From assembly GCF_040412425.1 (NCBI RefSeq), contig NC_089766.1, forward strand, positions 15,408,508 through 15,472,507: 64,000 nucleotides of DNA, given 5' to 3'. This document shows positions 1 to 10,504 of this stretch, in pieces; position 1 is the stretch's first letter, and every line of letters begins with the position of its first letter. The stretch comes from Macrobrachium rosenbergii (taxonomy: Eukaryota > Arthropoda > Malacostraca > Decapoda > Palaemonidae). Below the pieces are notes generated by a model, which saw only the letters and a list, made by a program, of their open reading frames with translations, did not search any database and had not been told where the DNA came from. The position numbers were made by a program, and so were the translations under genes.

Positions 1-66
1 GAGTTTACATTACTTAGTATTAAATTTGTGTTCATACTATGCATACTGAAAGATGCTTATACAAGA

Positions 67-132
<66 letters not shown>

Positions 133-300
133 ACATTACTTAGTATTAAATTTGTGTTCATACTATGCATACTGAAAGATGCTTATACAAAAATAGAGAG
201 AGAGAGAGTTACATTACTTAGTATTAAATTTGTTTTAATACTGCATACTGAAAGAAGCTCATACAAAAATAGAGAGAGAGAGAGAGAGAGAGAGAGAACA
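1..300. repeat. Tandem ~75-130-bp minisatellite with embedded (GA)n
   Basis: At least three successive units share TACATTACTTAGTATTAAAT, then a conserved stretch ending in GATGCTTATACAA, then a (GA)n block of different length in each unit. The array runs off the window start. The open frame across it is a repeat artefact. Confidence 0.85.
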
Positions 301-492
301 CAAACCTAATGCCACTCACTCCTACTCGCTTGTTCTTTTAAATAATGAGAGGGAAGAGAGTGAACCTCAGATTCAAATTAAGTAAGTCTTGAGGCAACTG
401 AAAAATGCACCCGGAGAATTTAATGGGGTTTCCTGTTGGGATTCTTAAATGCCTCGTTTGTCGTCATCCAAAAGGGGTGGGAAAGGCCTGGT

Positions 493-494
<2 letters not shown>

Positions 495-581
<87 letters not shown>

Positions 582-595
582 AATAAATAAATAAA
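495..595. repeat. (AAT)n then (AAAT)n microsatellite
   Basis: About 26 AAT units followed by five AAAT units. It abuts the outer end of the inverted Penelope-like fragment to its right, so it may have grown from that element's tail. Confidence 0.9.
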
Positions 596-735
596 CATGA
601 AAAAGAGCGGTAGTATGGATGCCGTTAAGTTTATATTGTAATTTCTGAATTTCCCGAATGAGTTCCTTTGTAGCAGCAAGTAAATTATACAACAGCCGTC
701 CAAAGCTCATTTATTCCTCAACGTTTCGGCAGCTC
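593..735 (-). pseudogene. Penelope-like 5' fragment, left arm of an inverted pair
   Basis: Read on the minus strand, this contains a GGAATAAATGAGCTTTGGAC-type leader, then TTTACTTGCTG and a coding-like stretch REIQKLQYKLNGIHTTALF. The same leader and peptide occur at 767-925 in opposite orientation, and the peptide recurs at 63263-63370. Conserved peptide across copies points to a mobile-element ORF start. Penelope-like is my inference from this layout (long-terminal-like leader, then an ORF whose N-terminus is rich in Lys/Leu with an FN-x2-C motif). Fragmentary and non-functional. Confidence 0.5.
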
Positions 736-766
736 CTTCCACCATTTACAAAAGGCAAACGGAAGA

Positions 767-925
767 AAAAGTGCCAAAACGTTAAGGAATAAATTTGGAC
801 AACAGTACTGTTATATTATTTACTTGCTGGTGCGAAGGGAAATTGAGAAATTACATTATAAACTTGATGGCATCCAGACGGCCATTCTTTTTAATGAAGT
901 CTGTTAGAAAACAGGGTCTTCTTCC
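767..925 (+). pseudogene. Penelope-like 5' fragment, right arm of an inverted pair
   Basis: The plus strand has the AACGTT...GGAATAAAT leader, TTTACTTGCTG and then an open stretch REIEKLHYKLDGIQTAILF-NEVC ending in TAG, followed by AACAGGGTCTTCTTCC and (AAT)n. It is the inverted partner of 593-735, separated by only about 35 bp of non-repeated sequence. Confidence 0.5.
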
Positions 926-927
926 AA

Positions 928-929
<2 letters not shown>

Positions 930-972
<43 letters not shown>
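930..972. repeat. (AAT)n microsatellite
   Basis: About 14 AAT units directly following the right Penelope-like fragment. Together with 495-595 it brackets the inverted pair. Confidence 0.9.
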
Positions 973-973
<1 letters not shown>

Positions 974-1092
974 GTAATGGTAAGCAGGAAGTAGGCACAT
1001 ACAGACATGAATTACTCAAAATAATGATGATTGTTACATGGTAGCTGGTATTGATGACATTTAATCTGACCATAATTACCAGACATTTTAGT

Positions 1093-1330
1093 CCCGTAGA
1101 GGGACAGTGCACCTTGCACAGTGCACGGTAGGCATACTTAAGGGTCTTTACAGTGTCCCTTCGGCCCCTAGCTGCAACCTCTTTTATTCCGTTTACTGCA
1201 ACTCCGTTCATATTCTTTCTTCGTCTGACTGTCCGTCCTCTCCTAACAATAATATTGTTTCAAGACTATTCTCAGCGCTGGATGACCCTCATGGACCCTA
1301 GAGCTTGGCCTAAATTTTATATTCCAGATC
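1093..1330 (+). mobile_element. ~300-bp SINE-like element (family A), copy 1
   Basis: Recognised by head GTAGAGGGACAGTGCA, body TCCCTTCGGCCCCTAGCTGC and CTAACAAT, and tail CAGCGCTGGATGACC followed by GCTTGGCCTAAATTTTATAT. It has an internal deletion relative to the fullest copy (55529-55840). Tail-to-tail with copy 2. Confidence 0.85.
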
Positions 1331-1347
1331 CAATTCCAGACATTTTA

Positions 1348-1630
1348 GTAGAATAGAATGTGTAGAATTTAGGATAAAGGCCAAGCGCTGGGACCTATGA
1401 AGTCATTCAGGGCTGAAAGGGAAATTGACAGTAAAAAGGAGGAAAACCTCGCAGTTGCACTATGAATCAATCGTTAGGAGAGTGTTAAGGAAAGTAAGAT
1501 GGAAGAAAGAGAATATGAACGGAGGTACAGTAAAAGGAATGAAAGGGGTTGCAGCTAGGGGCCGAAGGGACGCCGCAAAGAATTAAATAATGCCTGCAGT
1601 GCGCTGACGGCACTACCCCCGTACGTGGGA
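1348..1630 (-). mobile_element. SINE-like family A, copy 2
   Basis: Reverse orientation: GAATTTAGGATAAAGGCCAA and GCGCTGGGACC (tail), then CTCGCAGTTGCACTATGAA, CAGCTAGGGGCCGAAGGGAC and CTGACGGCACTACCCC (head). It is near full length and forms an inverted tail-to-tail pair with copy 1. Confidence 0.88.
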
Positions 1631-1904
1631 CATTTCAGTATTACTGATACATTCAGACAACTCCAGACTCGTATTTAAAGACTAGAAGGATTTTCCTCAT
1701 TGTTCCCAAGGGGGAGTATAATCCTACCAATGAGGTCAGGTCAAGTGCATCTATGTCAGGGGGATTTCTGGCTGCCCAGCAGTGCATGTCCTATTGATAT
1801 TAAAAGGCAAAGAAAGTATAAATTTCGCCGATACATGGATTATTTTTCACCTAAATATCAGCGTGGAGTTTTTAGGATGGTATTAGAAATCCATATATTT
1901 TCTC

Positions 1905-2017
1905 TGGTTATTATTATTATTATTATTAATAGTAGTAGTAGCAGTAATAGTAATAGTACAGCAGTAACAGCAGTAATAATAATAATAATTATTATTATTA
2001 GTAGTAGTAGTAGTAGT

Positions 2018-2082
<65 letters not shown>

Positions 2083-2152
2083 CAGTAGTTGTAGTGCAGT
2101 AGTAGTATTAGCAGTAATAATAATAATTATTATTACTATTATCAGTAATAGC
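1905..2152. repeat. Compound trinucleotide repeat (ATT/AGT/AGC/AAT)
   Basis: Interleaved ATT, AGT, CAG/AGC and AAT blocks, including about 20 uninterrupted AGC units at about 2016-2070. The poly-Ser and poly-Leu open frames here are translations of the repeat. Confidence 0.9.
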
Positions 2153-2534
2153 ATTAGTGATCAATCACCATAATCGTCACATTCACGTCCCGTACCCGGA
2201 AACACGAAGCTCCATCAACAGCTTCAAGTCTCAAGACAAAAGGTTCAAACGGATCGTCCCTTGAGATAACTATTGATTTGCCTCTAATGACGACAACTCT
2301 TTAGTAGCTTCAGTGTGGTTATTGGCAGTAGCAATACGCTGGGATAAGTATTTCACCGGAAAGACCTCAGTAATGGTTAAACTCATTCACCTTATTTTCG
2401 TTAACACTGCATCTGATATTATTATAATTCAAAATATTAAAGATATACATTAGCTCTTATGAAATGTGATTACAATTCTTACGCAATTTTTGCGGAAAAA
2501 TGAAGTCAGTGCCACCTGCATTGGTGACCGCCCT

Positions 2535-2765
2535 TATAGTCCGAAGGCCCGATAGTCCGAAGGTCCGAAAGTCAGCAGGCCCGATAGTCCGAAGGTCCGA
2601 TAATCCGAAAGTCAGAAGGCCCGACAGTCCGACGGACTGTAATCAGCCCCCCACCCCTCCATAGCTAATACGGCAAAATTGTAACCAGTAAACACCCATA
2701 AAAATACCAACCTACGACTATCGGACCTTCGGACTATCGGGCCTTCGGACTAACGGACTGTAATC
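2535..2765. repeat. 10-11-bp 'TAGTCCGAAGG' tandem array with inverted copy
   Basis: The plus strand at about 2538-2640 has about ten variants of a unit like GATAGTCCGAAGGTCC. At 2707-2762 the same unit appears in reverse complement (CTATCGGACCTTCGGACTAT). The two blocks share the outer motif GACTGTAATC and flank about 70 bp of unrelated sequence. Confidence 0.85.
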
Positions 2766-2852
2766 CCTGCATTTACCTCCTCAATATCAAAGAATTATTA
2801 CTTGGAGTTAGGTAACAGCATAAAGAGGGACTGGGGTTTGGCAACTATGCTT

Positions 2853-2921
<69 letters not shown>
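2853..2921. repeat. (GA)n microsatellite
   Basis: About 34 uninterrupted GA units. Confidence 0.95.
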
Positions 2922-2924
<3 letters not shown>

Positions 2925-5190
2925 TTAACTGTCACAGCAAATTTGGGTGAGTAAATGTCTCCTAGAACCAAGCGGTTAGTCTCACTTTAATTTGTTCAAA
3001 GCAATGTCTAACTGAACAATGCCTGAAAGTTAGTTTCAATAACATAAACAAAACTGTCTGTAGTTGGTAAGTTATAGCAAATACCAGATATCATTTAATT
3101 AACAGTGAAATCAAAAGAAATTTAGGGCCTCCGGTTCTAAAGTCAACCAGATCCTTAGAAATCTAACAAGACGCAGTAATGAAGTTTCTCGTCTAGCCAC
3201 TTTCGGCATAGTGCCATAGTAACTTATTTTCTACTTTCTTAATCCTGAATCTCGTACATTGTCATGAATTACAATAAAGGCACATAACGGCGCTTTAGCG
3301 TGATTTTTATTCACATGACAAATGGCTCGGTTGACGCCGTATATGAGGGGGATTTGAATTTAATCTTGACCGTTCTCCGAATCACTGCTCAAGAAAAAAG
3401 GCGAGTTGATACCTTCCTTCTTTATAAGATCGACGAATGAGCAGTTTCGAGTCTTTACTACAGTATATAAAAAAGACCGCTATGGGGAGCCTGTGATTTG
3501 AAACCTCTCTCTTTCGTGTGGAATGACAGAAACTGTACCATAAAACGGTTGCCTAAACCTCTTCCGCAGAACTTGTGTTTAAACTTCAAAACGATATCCC
3601 CTAGTTAAAATCGTGCACCGATATCAGCTACAGATTTAAGGAGAAAATAAATTGAGAAAAAGAGAGCGACAGAGGTAGAGAGAGAGAGAATTCGACATCA
3701 AACCCAGTGCTCTGTAAAATCTCTACCTAATGTTGTGGTAGCAAATCTGTTTCACTTTTCACGAAAACATTATTCCATGTTAGGGTACTCAGCGCCCTCC
3801 ACTCTCTGTCAATTCTCACAAACTGCCATTCGCGCCAGTTCTTTATTTCCCTCCGCGGACTTTTTATTTATCCCTCTATTTCTGGCTGCAGCTTTACGCT
3901 ACGCTAAACATGCGTCATTGATGATGTTCATGTTCACGACAGCCATGTGTTATCACCGAAGGAGACTGAAGGGCAGGCAGCAATAAAGATGTAAAAAAAA
4001 AAAAAAGTTACAATGGCGGTGTATGGCAAGTATACAATCCATTCTTTTTAATCCACACGACCGACGGTGTGGTGTGAACCAATGGGCTGCTGTGTCCGAA
4101 TGCTCCTCGTCCTATACCGCTGGCGAATTGGTTTGTTTGGTTACAATTTCTGACGTTTCATTGCCTTGCAAGCGGGGAAAATGAATACTGACGCTTATAA
4201 AATATACGGTGGTTCCATTTATTGCGTATTATCATAGGTATCAATACAGTTCTCCCAATCGTCAGTCAGGGTTTGGGACGGGACAAGATCAGGCGGGGCC
4301 CCCGGACACCAGATTACACGATATTAAAACCTTCGCCCATTGATTCCACCGCGTATTAGCCCCCATCAGAAATAAATCCATGGCCGGGGCTGTTTATAGA
4401 CTCCAGCAGGGGAATGTTTAAGGGATCAGGTTGGCGGAACAGGGAGTTGAATCCCATCAAAGCCCATAATCACGGAACAAACAATTGGCGCCAAAACAAG
4501 CCTCTCGTTTTGGCGCGCATCCTTCATCACCACCACCACCACCGCTACCGCCCCTCGCCCCCTCCCGCTATTCCCCTCGCCAATAAATCCCTCCCCCCGG
4601 CCTAAAACTTTGCTTGTTTAGATTCCATTGTTGATCAAACTATCTGACGGTGCTTTGGGAATTATTAATTATCTTTTATCCTACACGCAAGATTATCAAT
4701 AGCCGCGAGCAAGTGAAGTACACAAAGCAGAATAATAGAGAAGGCTCCATGAATGCAGGAGTGAGGCCTTACACTTGGCGGGTAATTTAAAAGCGGCCAA
4801 GTGCCTTAAACAATTAGACCGGCGACGGTACTCCAAGTTCATTTATTAGTTTTGGGAGGCTCCCGATCCCGCTTCATATTTCAGGACAAATGATGTTGAA
4901 TCTTTCAGGCTGAAGCGGCTCTCGAGCCACGGCGCGAGGTGCACTCGTAAAACTGTTTGCACACTATCGGCAAGACTCGCCCTTAAATTATTTGGGCTCG
5001 GTTACACCTCCAGGAGAGAAAGACAAATGGAGAGAGCGAGAGGGGTTCAAGTGACAGCCGGTAACGAGGGAAGGAAAATGATGTGCTGCTGCTGCTGCTG
5101 CTGCAAGGAGAGGAGTGGAGGTAATTTCTAAACATCTGCAACGCCGAGGCATATCAATCTTCTTTACAGAAATAATTTACAATATATTAC
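2922..5190. other. Single-copy-looking intergenic block
   Basis: No repeat family or supported gene seen apart from an A-run at about 3993 and a (CTG)n run at about 5083-5103. Composition is balanced and rich in CpG around 4030-5000, unlike its neighbours. Possible regulatory DNA; see the E2F-like pair at 4485-4518. Confidence 0.45.
4485..4518. promoter_or_regulatory. Inverted pair of E2F-like sites
   Basis: TTGGCGCCAAAAC at 4485-4497 and GTTTTGGCGCGC at 4507-4518 face each other over nine bases; each contains the TTTGGCGC E2F core. Regulatory use is inference only. Confidence 0.35.
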
Positions 5191-5192
5191 AT

Positions 5193-5210
5193 TATATATA
5201 TATATATATA

Positions 5211-5246
<36 letters not shown>
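5193..5246. repeat. (TA)n microsatellite
   Basis: About 25 TA units interrupted once by CTG. Confidence 0.95.
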
Positions 5247-5249
<3 letters not shown>

Positions 5250-6192
5250 TGTGCAGTGTATATTAACAAGAATAAAGTGTAGGTCTTTTTTTTTATTAGT
5301 TATACTGAGACGTTGAAAGTAGAGTACCATGAGAAGAATCATATAATCAGGATACTCGTCTCTGTATCACTACTGGTTTTCAGAGGCTCGTCGTGAACAC
5401 TATCACTCCCCTAACCCCTACGGTCTGCTGCCAAGTTTAAGTGACGGTTACAAGAAAACTTACGTGCTAACGGAATCTGCCATTCTTGGTGCTCATCAGT
5501 CTACCGTAGCTTAACCCTATAAAACATTTAACATTGCCAAAGCCTAGGGGAGTTGGGGTTGCAGGTCCTACTAGAGCTATGATGGCCCATTACGAGAAGT
5601 ATCGACAAATTCATTTCTCAATGAAGAGACAGTGGTCTAGGTACGAGCCTTGTGACTGGTACATTTCATGTCATAATTTGGCTTCACAAAAAGAATTAGT
5701 CATCGACGACGAAAATAACACCGCTGAGGACTGATGCCTATCCTTCCCAAGAAGAGGGATGGACTCAGGGCTAACGCCCCCATTTTTTTCATAAAAATAG
5801 ATCGAATAAAAGACCGTTAATGGAACTGATCCCAGAAGCATTGGGTTACAAGACCCGAAACGCACGGGAGTGAGTTTCACATCAATTCACGTTCGAAATA
5901 AAGATGCAAGGAACAAAAACGACAATAATACTGAATATAAATGCCACTTGTGTATCGGGTGGAACTGCAGTTGAATGTATAGAATGGAACTGCAGCCAAC
6001 TGTGCAAGACGGAACTGTAATTAAAAGCGAAACACTATTATAACGCAAACTATGTTACAAAGTCTTATAATCCCAGCGCTGATCTTCTAAAATTCGAAGT
6101 TATCTCTTAAGCGAAAACTGACGGCAGGGACGCCTTAATATCCTCACCTAGCCCAGTCTTGAAGTAGAAGACAAAGACAGAACTGGCACCTC
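5247..6192. other. Intergenic stretch, nothing recognised
   Basis: No repeat family, RNA gene or convincing coding region. A 66-codon open frame at 5534-5734 has no recognisable domain and no splice context that I can defend. Confidence 0.5.
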
Positions 6193-6499
6193 TCCGTAGG
6201 GGGTCAGTGCCGTCAGTGTACCTCACAGGGTGCGCCGTAGGCATCACATAAGGTTCCTTGCTGCGTCCCTTCGGCCCCTAGCTGCAGTCCTTTTCATTCC
6301 GGTTACTGTACCTCCGTTCATATTCTCTGTCTTCCATCTTACTTTCCACCCTCTCCTATCAATTGTTTCACAGAGCAACTGCGAGATTTTCCTCCTGTTA
6401 CACCTGTAAAACCTTCTTTATTACCAATTTCCTCTCCAGCGCTAAATGACCTCATAGGGCCAGGCGCTTGGCCTTTGGCCTAAATTCTATATATTCCAG
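6193..6499 (+). mobile_element. SINE-like family A, copy 3
   Basis: Near full length: head GTAGGGGGTCAGTGCCGTCA, body TCCCTTCGGCCCCTAGCTGC, tail GCTTGGCCTTTGGCCTAAAT. Tail faces copy 4, repeating the tail-to-tail arrangement of copies 1 and 2. Confidence 0.9.
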
Positions 6500-6607
6500 G
6501 CCTGACACCTTACAGCAATTGTATGAGGCCGAAAGCCTCATAGCTAGACCCCAGTGATATGGTTACGGCTTTTGTGTAGGCCTACAGACCCGCCGTTCTG
6601 CAGTAAA

Positions 6608-6889
6608 GAATAGAATAAACAATTTAGGCCAAGCGTTGAGACCTATAAAGTCATCCAACACTGAAATTAAAAGAGAGTAAAAGGCTACAAAGGTGTAACA
6701 GGAGGAAAACCTCGCAGTTGCACTATGAAATAATTGTTAGGAGAGGGTGGAAAGTATGATGGAAGAAAGAATATGAATGGAGGTACAGTAAAAGGAATGA
6801 AAGGGTTGCAGCTAGGGGCCGAAGGGACGCTGCAAAGAACCTTGAGTAAATTCTACAGTGCACTGGCGGCACTATCCCTATACGGGGGA
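6608..6889 (-). mobile_element. SINE-like family A, copy 4
   Basis: Reverse orientation; contains AATTTAGGCCAAGCG, CAGCTAGGGGCCGAAGGGAC and CTGGCGGCACTATCCC. About 110 bp separates its tail from that of copy 3. Confidence 0.9.
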
Positions 6890-7131
6890 CGGTGCTTCAG
6901 TACAATGACCGAGAAGCCAAAGCCAGTGGCTACTGTTTCTACCCGATTTCTACCTGGCATTCTCGTTTATACACCTCCTAAGTACTCCAGCTCAAGACAC
7001 TGAATGACCTGGAGGTTCCAACGTCGACCTTTGTATCGGTCGCCGTAAATCAGCGGACGAGAAGAAATCACAAAGATATAGCAGTAAAATTATCATTAAA
7101 ATACACTCATAGTAGCATGAGTCTTGAAATG

Positions 7132-7319
7132 GAGAAACAAATCCATAGTTTTGTGTGTACATATATTTAAAGATAAATCTGTACAGAGAGTTTTCGGGAA
7201 TCTGTTCGATTCCCCTTTTCAGTCTCTTGAAAAGGGGAATCGTGAGATTCCCGAAAGCTATCTGTACAGATTTATCTTTAAATATACGTACACATACATA
7301 ACTGTGGATTTGTTTCTTC
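7132..7319. repeat. 188-bp foldback (inverted repeat) element
   Basis: Arms 7132-7221 and 7228-7319 are near-perfect reverse complements (GAAACAAATCC...GGATTTGTTTC outside; GATTCCCCTTTTCA/TGAAAAGGGGAATC inside) with a 6-nt loop, GTCTCT. The arms also contain TAAAGATAAATCTGTACAGA. Two overlapping open frames on opposite strands encode similar peptides merely because of the palindrome. Confidence 0.9.
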
Positions 7320-8190
7320 ACACTTATCATTATTATTATAGTACTAACGCACCAGCCCCGGCAAAAATAATAAATTTTAAGCATTGCAATCTCGCAAATG
7401 CATCCACATTAAATCAAGTATATTACGCTGCTATGTGCATTCTTGCTACTAATAGAAAATAGATCAATGTATGGCTATATCGCGCTTATATAGTAGGACT
7501 ACGAAATAAGCCCAAGCTTCCAGAGAATATCCGCATGTGAAAAGAGAAAGGTCGTAGTAGAGGCCCAATAAGTAAATACGCGATGAAAATAACTATAAAG
7601 AATTAAGGAAGGAAAAATTATGTCCTCAAGCAACAATGGAAAAATTATGGGCTATGGAATTCCTATGTAATCTTCCACGGAATGGGTGTAGCCTGTGTAC
7701 AGAAAATACAATAAACTACCAAAGGCTAAAGAAAAGAGGAATCATGATAAAAACAAATAATTTCAAAAGTAAAAATAAACACATCCAAAAGCAACATTAA
7801 AAAATATATATGAAAATTCATGATAAGACTTTTTTAATAAATCGCTTTCTTATCTCTCAGACGTTCATGGGGCGAAACTGTCATGACGCAGAGATTTCTG
7901 GCAATCATTAACAAAATATAAATCTTTTAGAGGCAAAGTAACATATAAAGAAATTCTACATGCAACGATAACTTCCCACCTTAATTTTTTGTTTTTCCAC
8001 TGTTTGTGGAAACGAGGTTCACACCTCCTAAAATACCGTTGGTTTTTGATGCTTGGGTAATTCTGCCAGAGGTAGATCATTTGACAACAAAATAAGGATT
8101 CTCACAGGAGCGTGATCTGTCGCTAACAAATGGTGTGAAGAGCTTGGGAGTATCTTTCTGAAATAATAAATATTGAAGACTATTGCAATC
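7320..8190. other. AT-rich intergenic stretch
   Basis: No recognisable gene or repeat. Confidence 0.5.
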
Positions 8191-8437
8191 TGGTCCGCTG
8201 GTATAGTGGTTAGGCTAGTGTCGTGGCATGCCACTCAGATGTCGTGGGTTCGCGTCTCGCCCAGGGCGACGAAAAATCACTGGCTCTGCATCATGACCAG
8301 TTACTGCTACAATGTGGGGTCTGCGGTGGGAGGTTGAAACCAACATTCTTTGGAAGCTTGAATTTCAAGTCAATGGTCCCTGTGTGCTTGTTCCATGTGA
8401 ATAGGTTTCATTTGCTGAAACAATAATAATAATAATC
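8191..8437 (+). mobile_element. tRNA-derived SINE (family B) with (AAT)n tail
   Basis: The tRNA-like head has box A TGGTATAGTGG (8199-8209) and box B GGTTCGCGTCT (8247-8257) at normal tRNA spacing. An unrelated body follows, then the tail ATTCTTTGGAAGCTTGAATT ... TTCCATGTGAATAGG ... CTGAAACAATAATAAT. The tail recurs at 63095-63172. Box A, box B, body and short-repeat tail are the classical SINE architecture, transcribed by RNA polymerase III. Confidence 0.85.
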
Positions 8438-9454
8438 TGGGAACATCGCTTCACGAGCAAAGACCGCCCTAACTGCCGCTTTCCAACGCAGATCGTTCTG
8501 TTGGCTGGGCAGAGTCCAAAGGCACACATTAGGCCGATTATTTCCTTGGACAGCTTACCGAAAGGTATGAGCACGTGCTGGGACAAAGCCGGCTTAATGT
8601 AAATAACCGAAAAATCTGCGATCTTGTTACTTATGACGTATAAGACAAAAAATATGAGAAATAGGCCAAGGTCTCATTTACCAGACCCTTATTATTCATT
8701 AATTCTTATAAGGAATAAAAAGATGAAAACTGCGTTGGTTTTGCTAATGAAGTTCATAAAAGGTACATTATAAAGTTATGGCTGACAAATGTATGATCAC
8801 AAACTCTAAAACTGCCTTTATTATTTGGTTCTTCCTCCGTGAGGCTTAGCTGGCCCATTTTATACGTGACGCTGAACTTTATAATAAAAAAAAAAAGCAT
8901 TATTTACATTAGTTACTACGAAATAATTACATTATGCGTATTTGTTGTTGGAAAATAAGTTTGGTATGCGTTTTGGGAGTATGTGTGACTTTTAGGAATA
9001 TTCGGCCTAAAATTAATGTTTTAGTTGGAACGTTTAGCAGCTTCCGCCCCAGTTCTCATTAGGTATGAGGGCGATGTACTATGGCAGGCGGGAAACGAAT
9101 CAAAATTTGTATTCAGCTATACACACATATCTATTGACAAAGGTTACGAATGCAGTACGTATTAAGGGGCTGAAACGTTGCTGATGAGGCTTGTTTAAGA
9201 ATATGAAACAACTGTTTAATTTCATTACACGGAGACTTTATCCTTGAATTAACACCTGAATTACGAAGAAGGCCGAGACTGTTATCGTTTTCCCTGAAAC
9301 CACCCGCTTATCGAGAAGGCAACATGAACACAAAACGAACTACGAGTTCTTTTGTAGTACTAAGTGAATTTCAACTTCCAATATCGTGTCAATCGGTATT
9401 TAAAATCTCTTGTTAGGCCTAGTAATTTGCTCTCATTCTAACCAGTCCCGGCCT

Positions 9455-9457
<3 letters not shown>
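8438..9457. other. Intergenic stretch, nothing recognised
   Basis: About 1 kb without a supported gene. There is an A-run at about 8887. Confidence 0.45.

Positions 9458-9533
<76 letters not shown>
9458..9533. repeat. (GA)n microsatellite
   Basis: About 37 GA units. Confidence 0.95.
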
Positions 9534-9536
<3 letters not shown>

Positions 9537-10046
9537 TGGTTCGAATGAAATCCTTGCAGAGGAGCACTATGAGAGGAGGTATATACGATAAGGTTCATGG
9601 TACCCAACTAATTCTGTGTATAGAGCTCTAACTGACTGACAGATTTACATCGAGATCAGGCATCACAATAAACGCAGGTCTTACCTCAGTTTCTCAGCCC
9701 ATACCCACCACCACTTTGTACTCAGTCTGTCTACTATAGACCTATTCTGCCCCACCTCTAACAACTCTAGCGGCGGCACTGGTCCTTGTCTTATGGACGA
9801 TACTCACACTGATTTCAATTTAATTAAAACCCTAAGATGTTTCCGAGCGGTAAATTTGTAAAAATTAGTTCATACTGTCTTGTATGATTCATGATACGCT
9901 CCCAACTAGCAAGGATTCGATTCCTGAGCGAGCCTGAAATCACTACGTGCGTTCCGTTGACCTAAGCAGCGAATTATAAACATGGCAGTGAGCAGGCCTA
10001 TCACAGTTGGGTTAAAAATGGATAATTACGGCCTCCTGGAGCCACC

Positions 10047-10050
<4 letters not shown>
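9534..10050. other. Intergenic stretch, nothing recognised
   Basis: At about 9908 there is AAGGATTCGATTCCTGAGCG, resembling a box-B-like or SINE remnant, but no matching box A was found. Confidence 0.4.

Positions 10051-10116
<66 letters not shown>
10051..10116. repeat. (TA)n microsatellite
   Basis: About 33 TA units. Confidence 0.95.
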
Positions 10117-10120
<4 letters not shown>

Positions 10121-10450
10121 CCAAATATGCCTGGCAGCTAATCGGCCAGCTGTAATTTTGTCTGAATGGTAGGTTAGGCCTAATAGTTATGGACAAGCAA
10201 CGTCCGTAATACCATGATTACATAAACACTATATATAAATCTTATGCTTCTAAGTGCAAGAAAATTAGCCAAAGGATGGATTTATTACACTTAATATATC
10301 CTGATATTTCGTTAAAACATTCCGTTATTTTATAACATTATAAATGTTACGCCGTTCAACTTTATACGGAAGTTCGTGTTAAAGCTAGCTTTCACATTCC
10401 AAAATAATGGTGTATCGTATGTTCAACCCACCATTTAGACTACCATTGGG

Positions 10451-10453
<3 letters not shown>

Positions 10454-10501
<48 letters not shown>
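10454..10501. repeat. (GA)n microsatellite
   Basis: About 24 GA units. Confidence 0.95.

Positions 10502-10504
<3 letters not shown>

Noticed and set aside
2016..2076. CAG/AGC tract as a poly-Gln or poly-Ser coding repeat
   Set aside because: Embedded in ATT/AGT/AAT repeats with no surrounding exon.
8191..8270. A functional tRNA gene
   Set aside because: Box A and B fit, but no convincing acceptor-stem pairing or terminator follows; a SINE body and (AAT)n tail do, so it is a SINE head.
9410..9631. (Arg-Glu)n and (Ser-Leu)n open frames, here and at many GA/CT tracts
   Set aside because: Translation of (GA)n/(CT)n microsatellites; flanks show no domain, splice pattern or codon bias.
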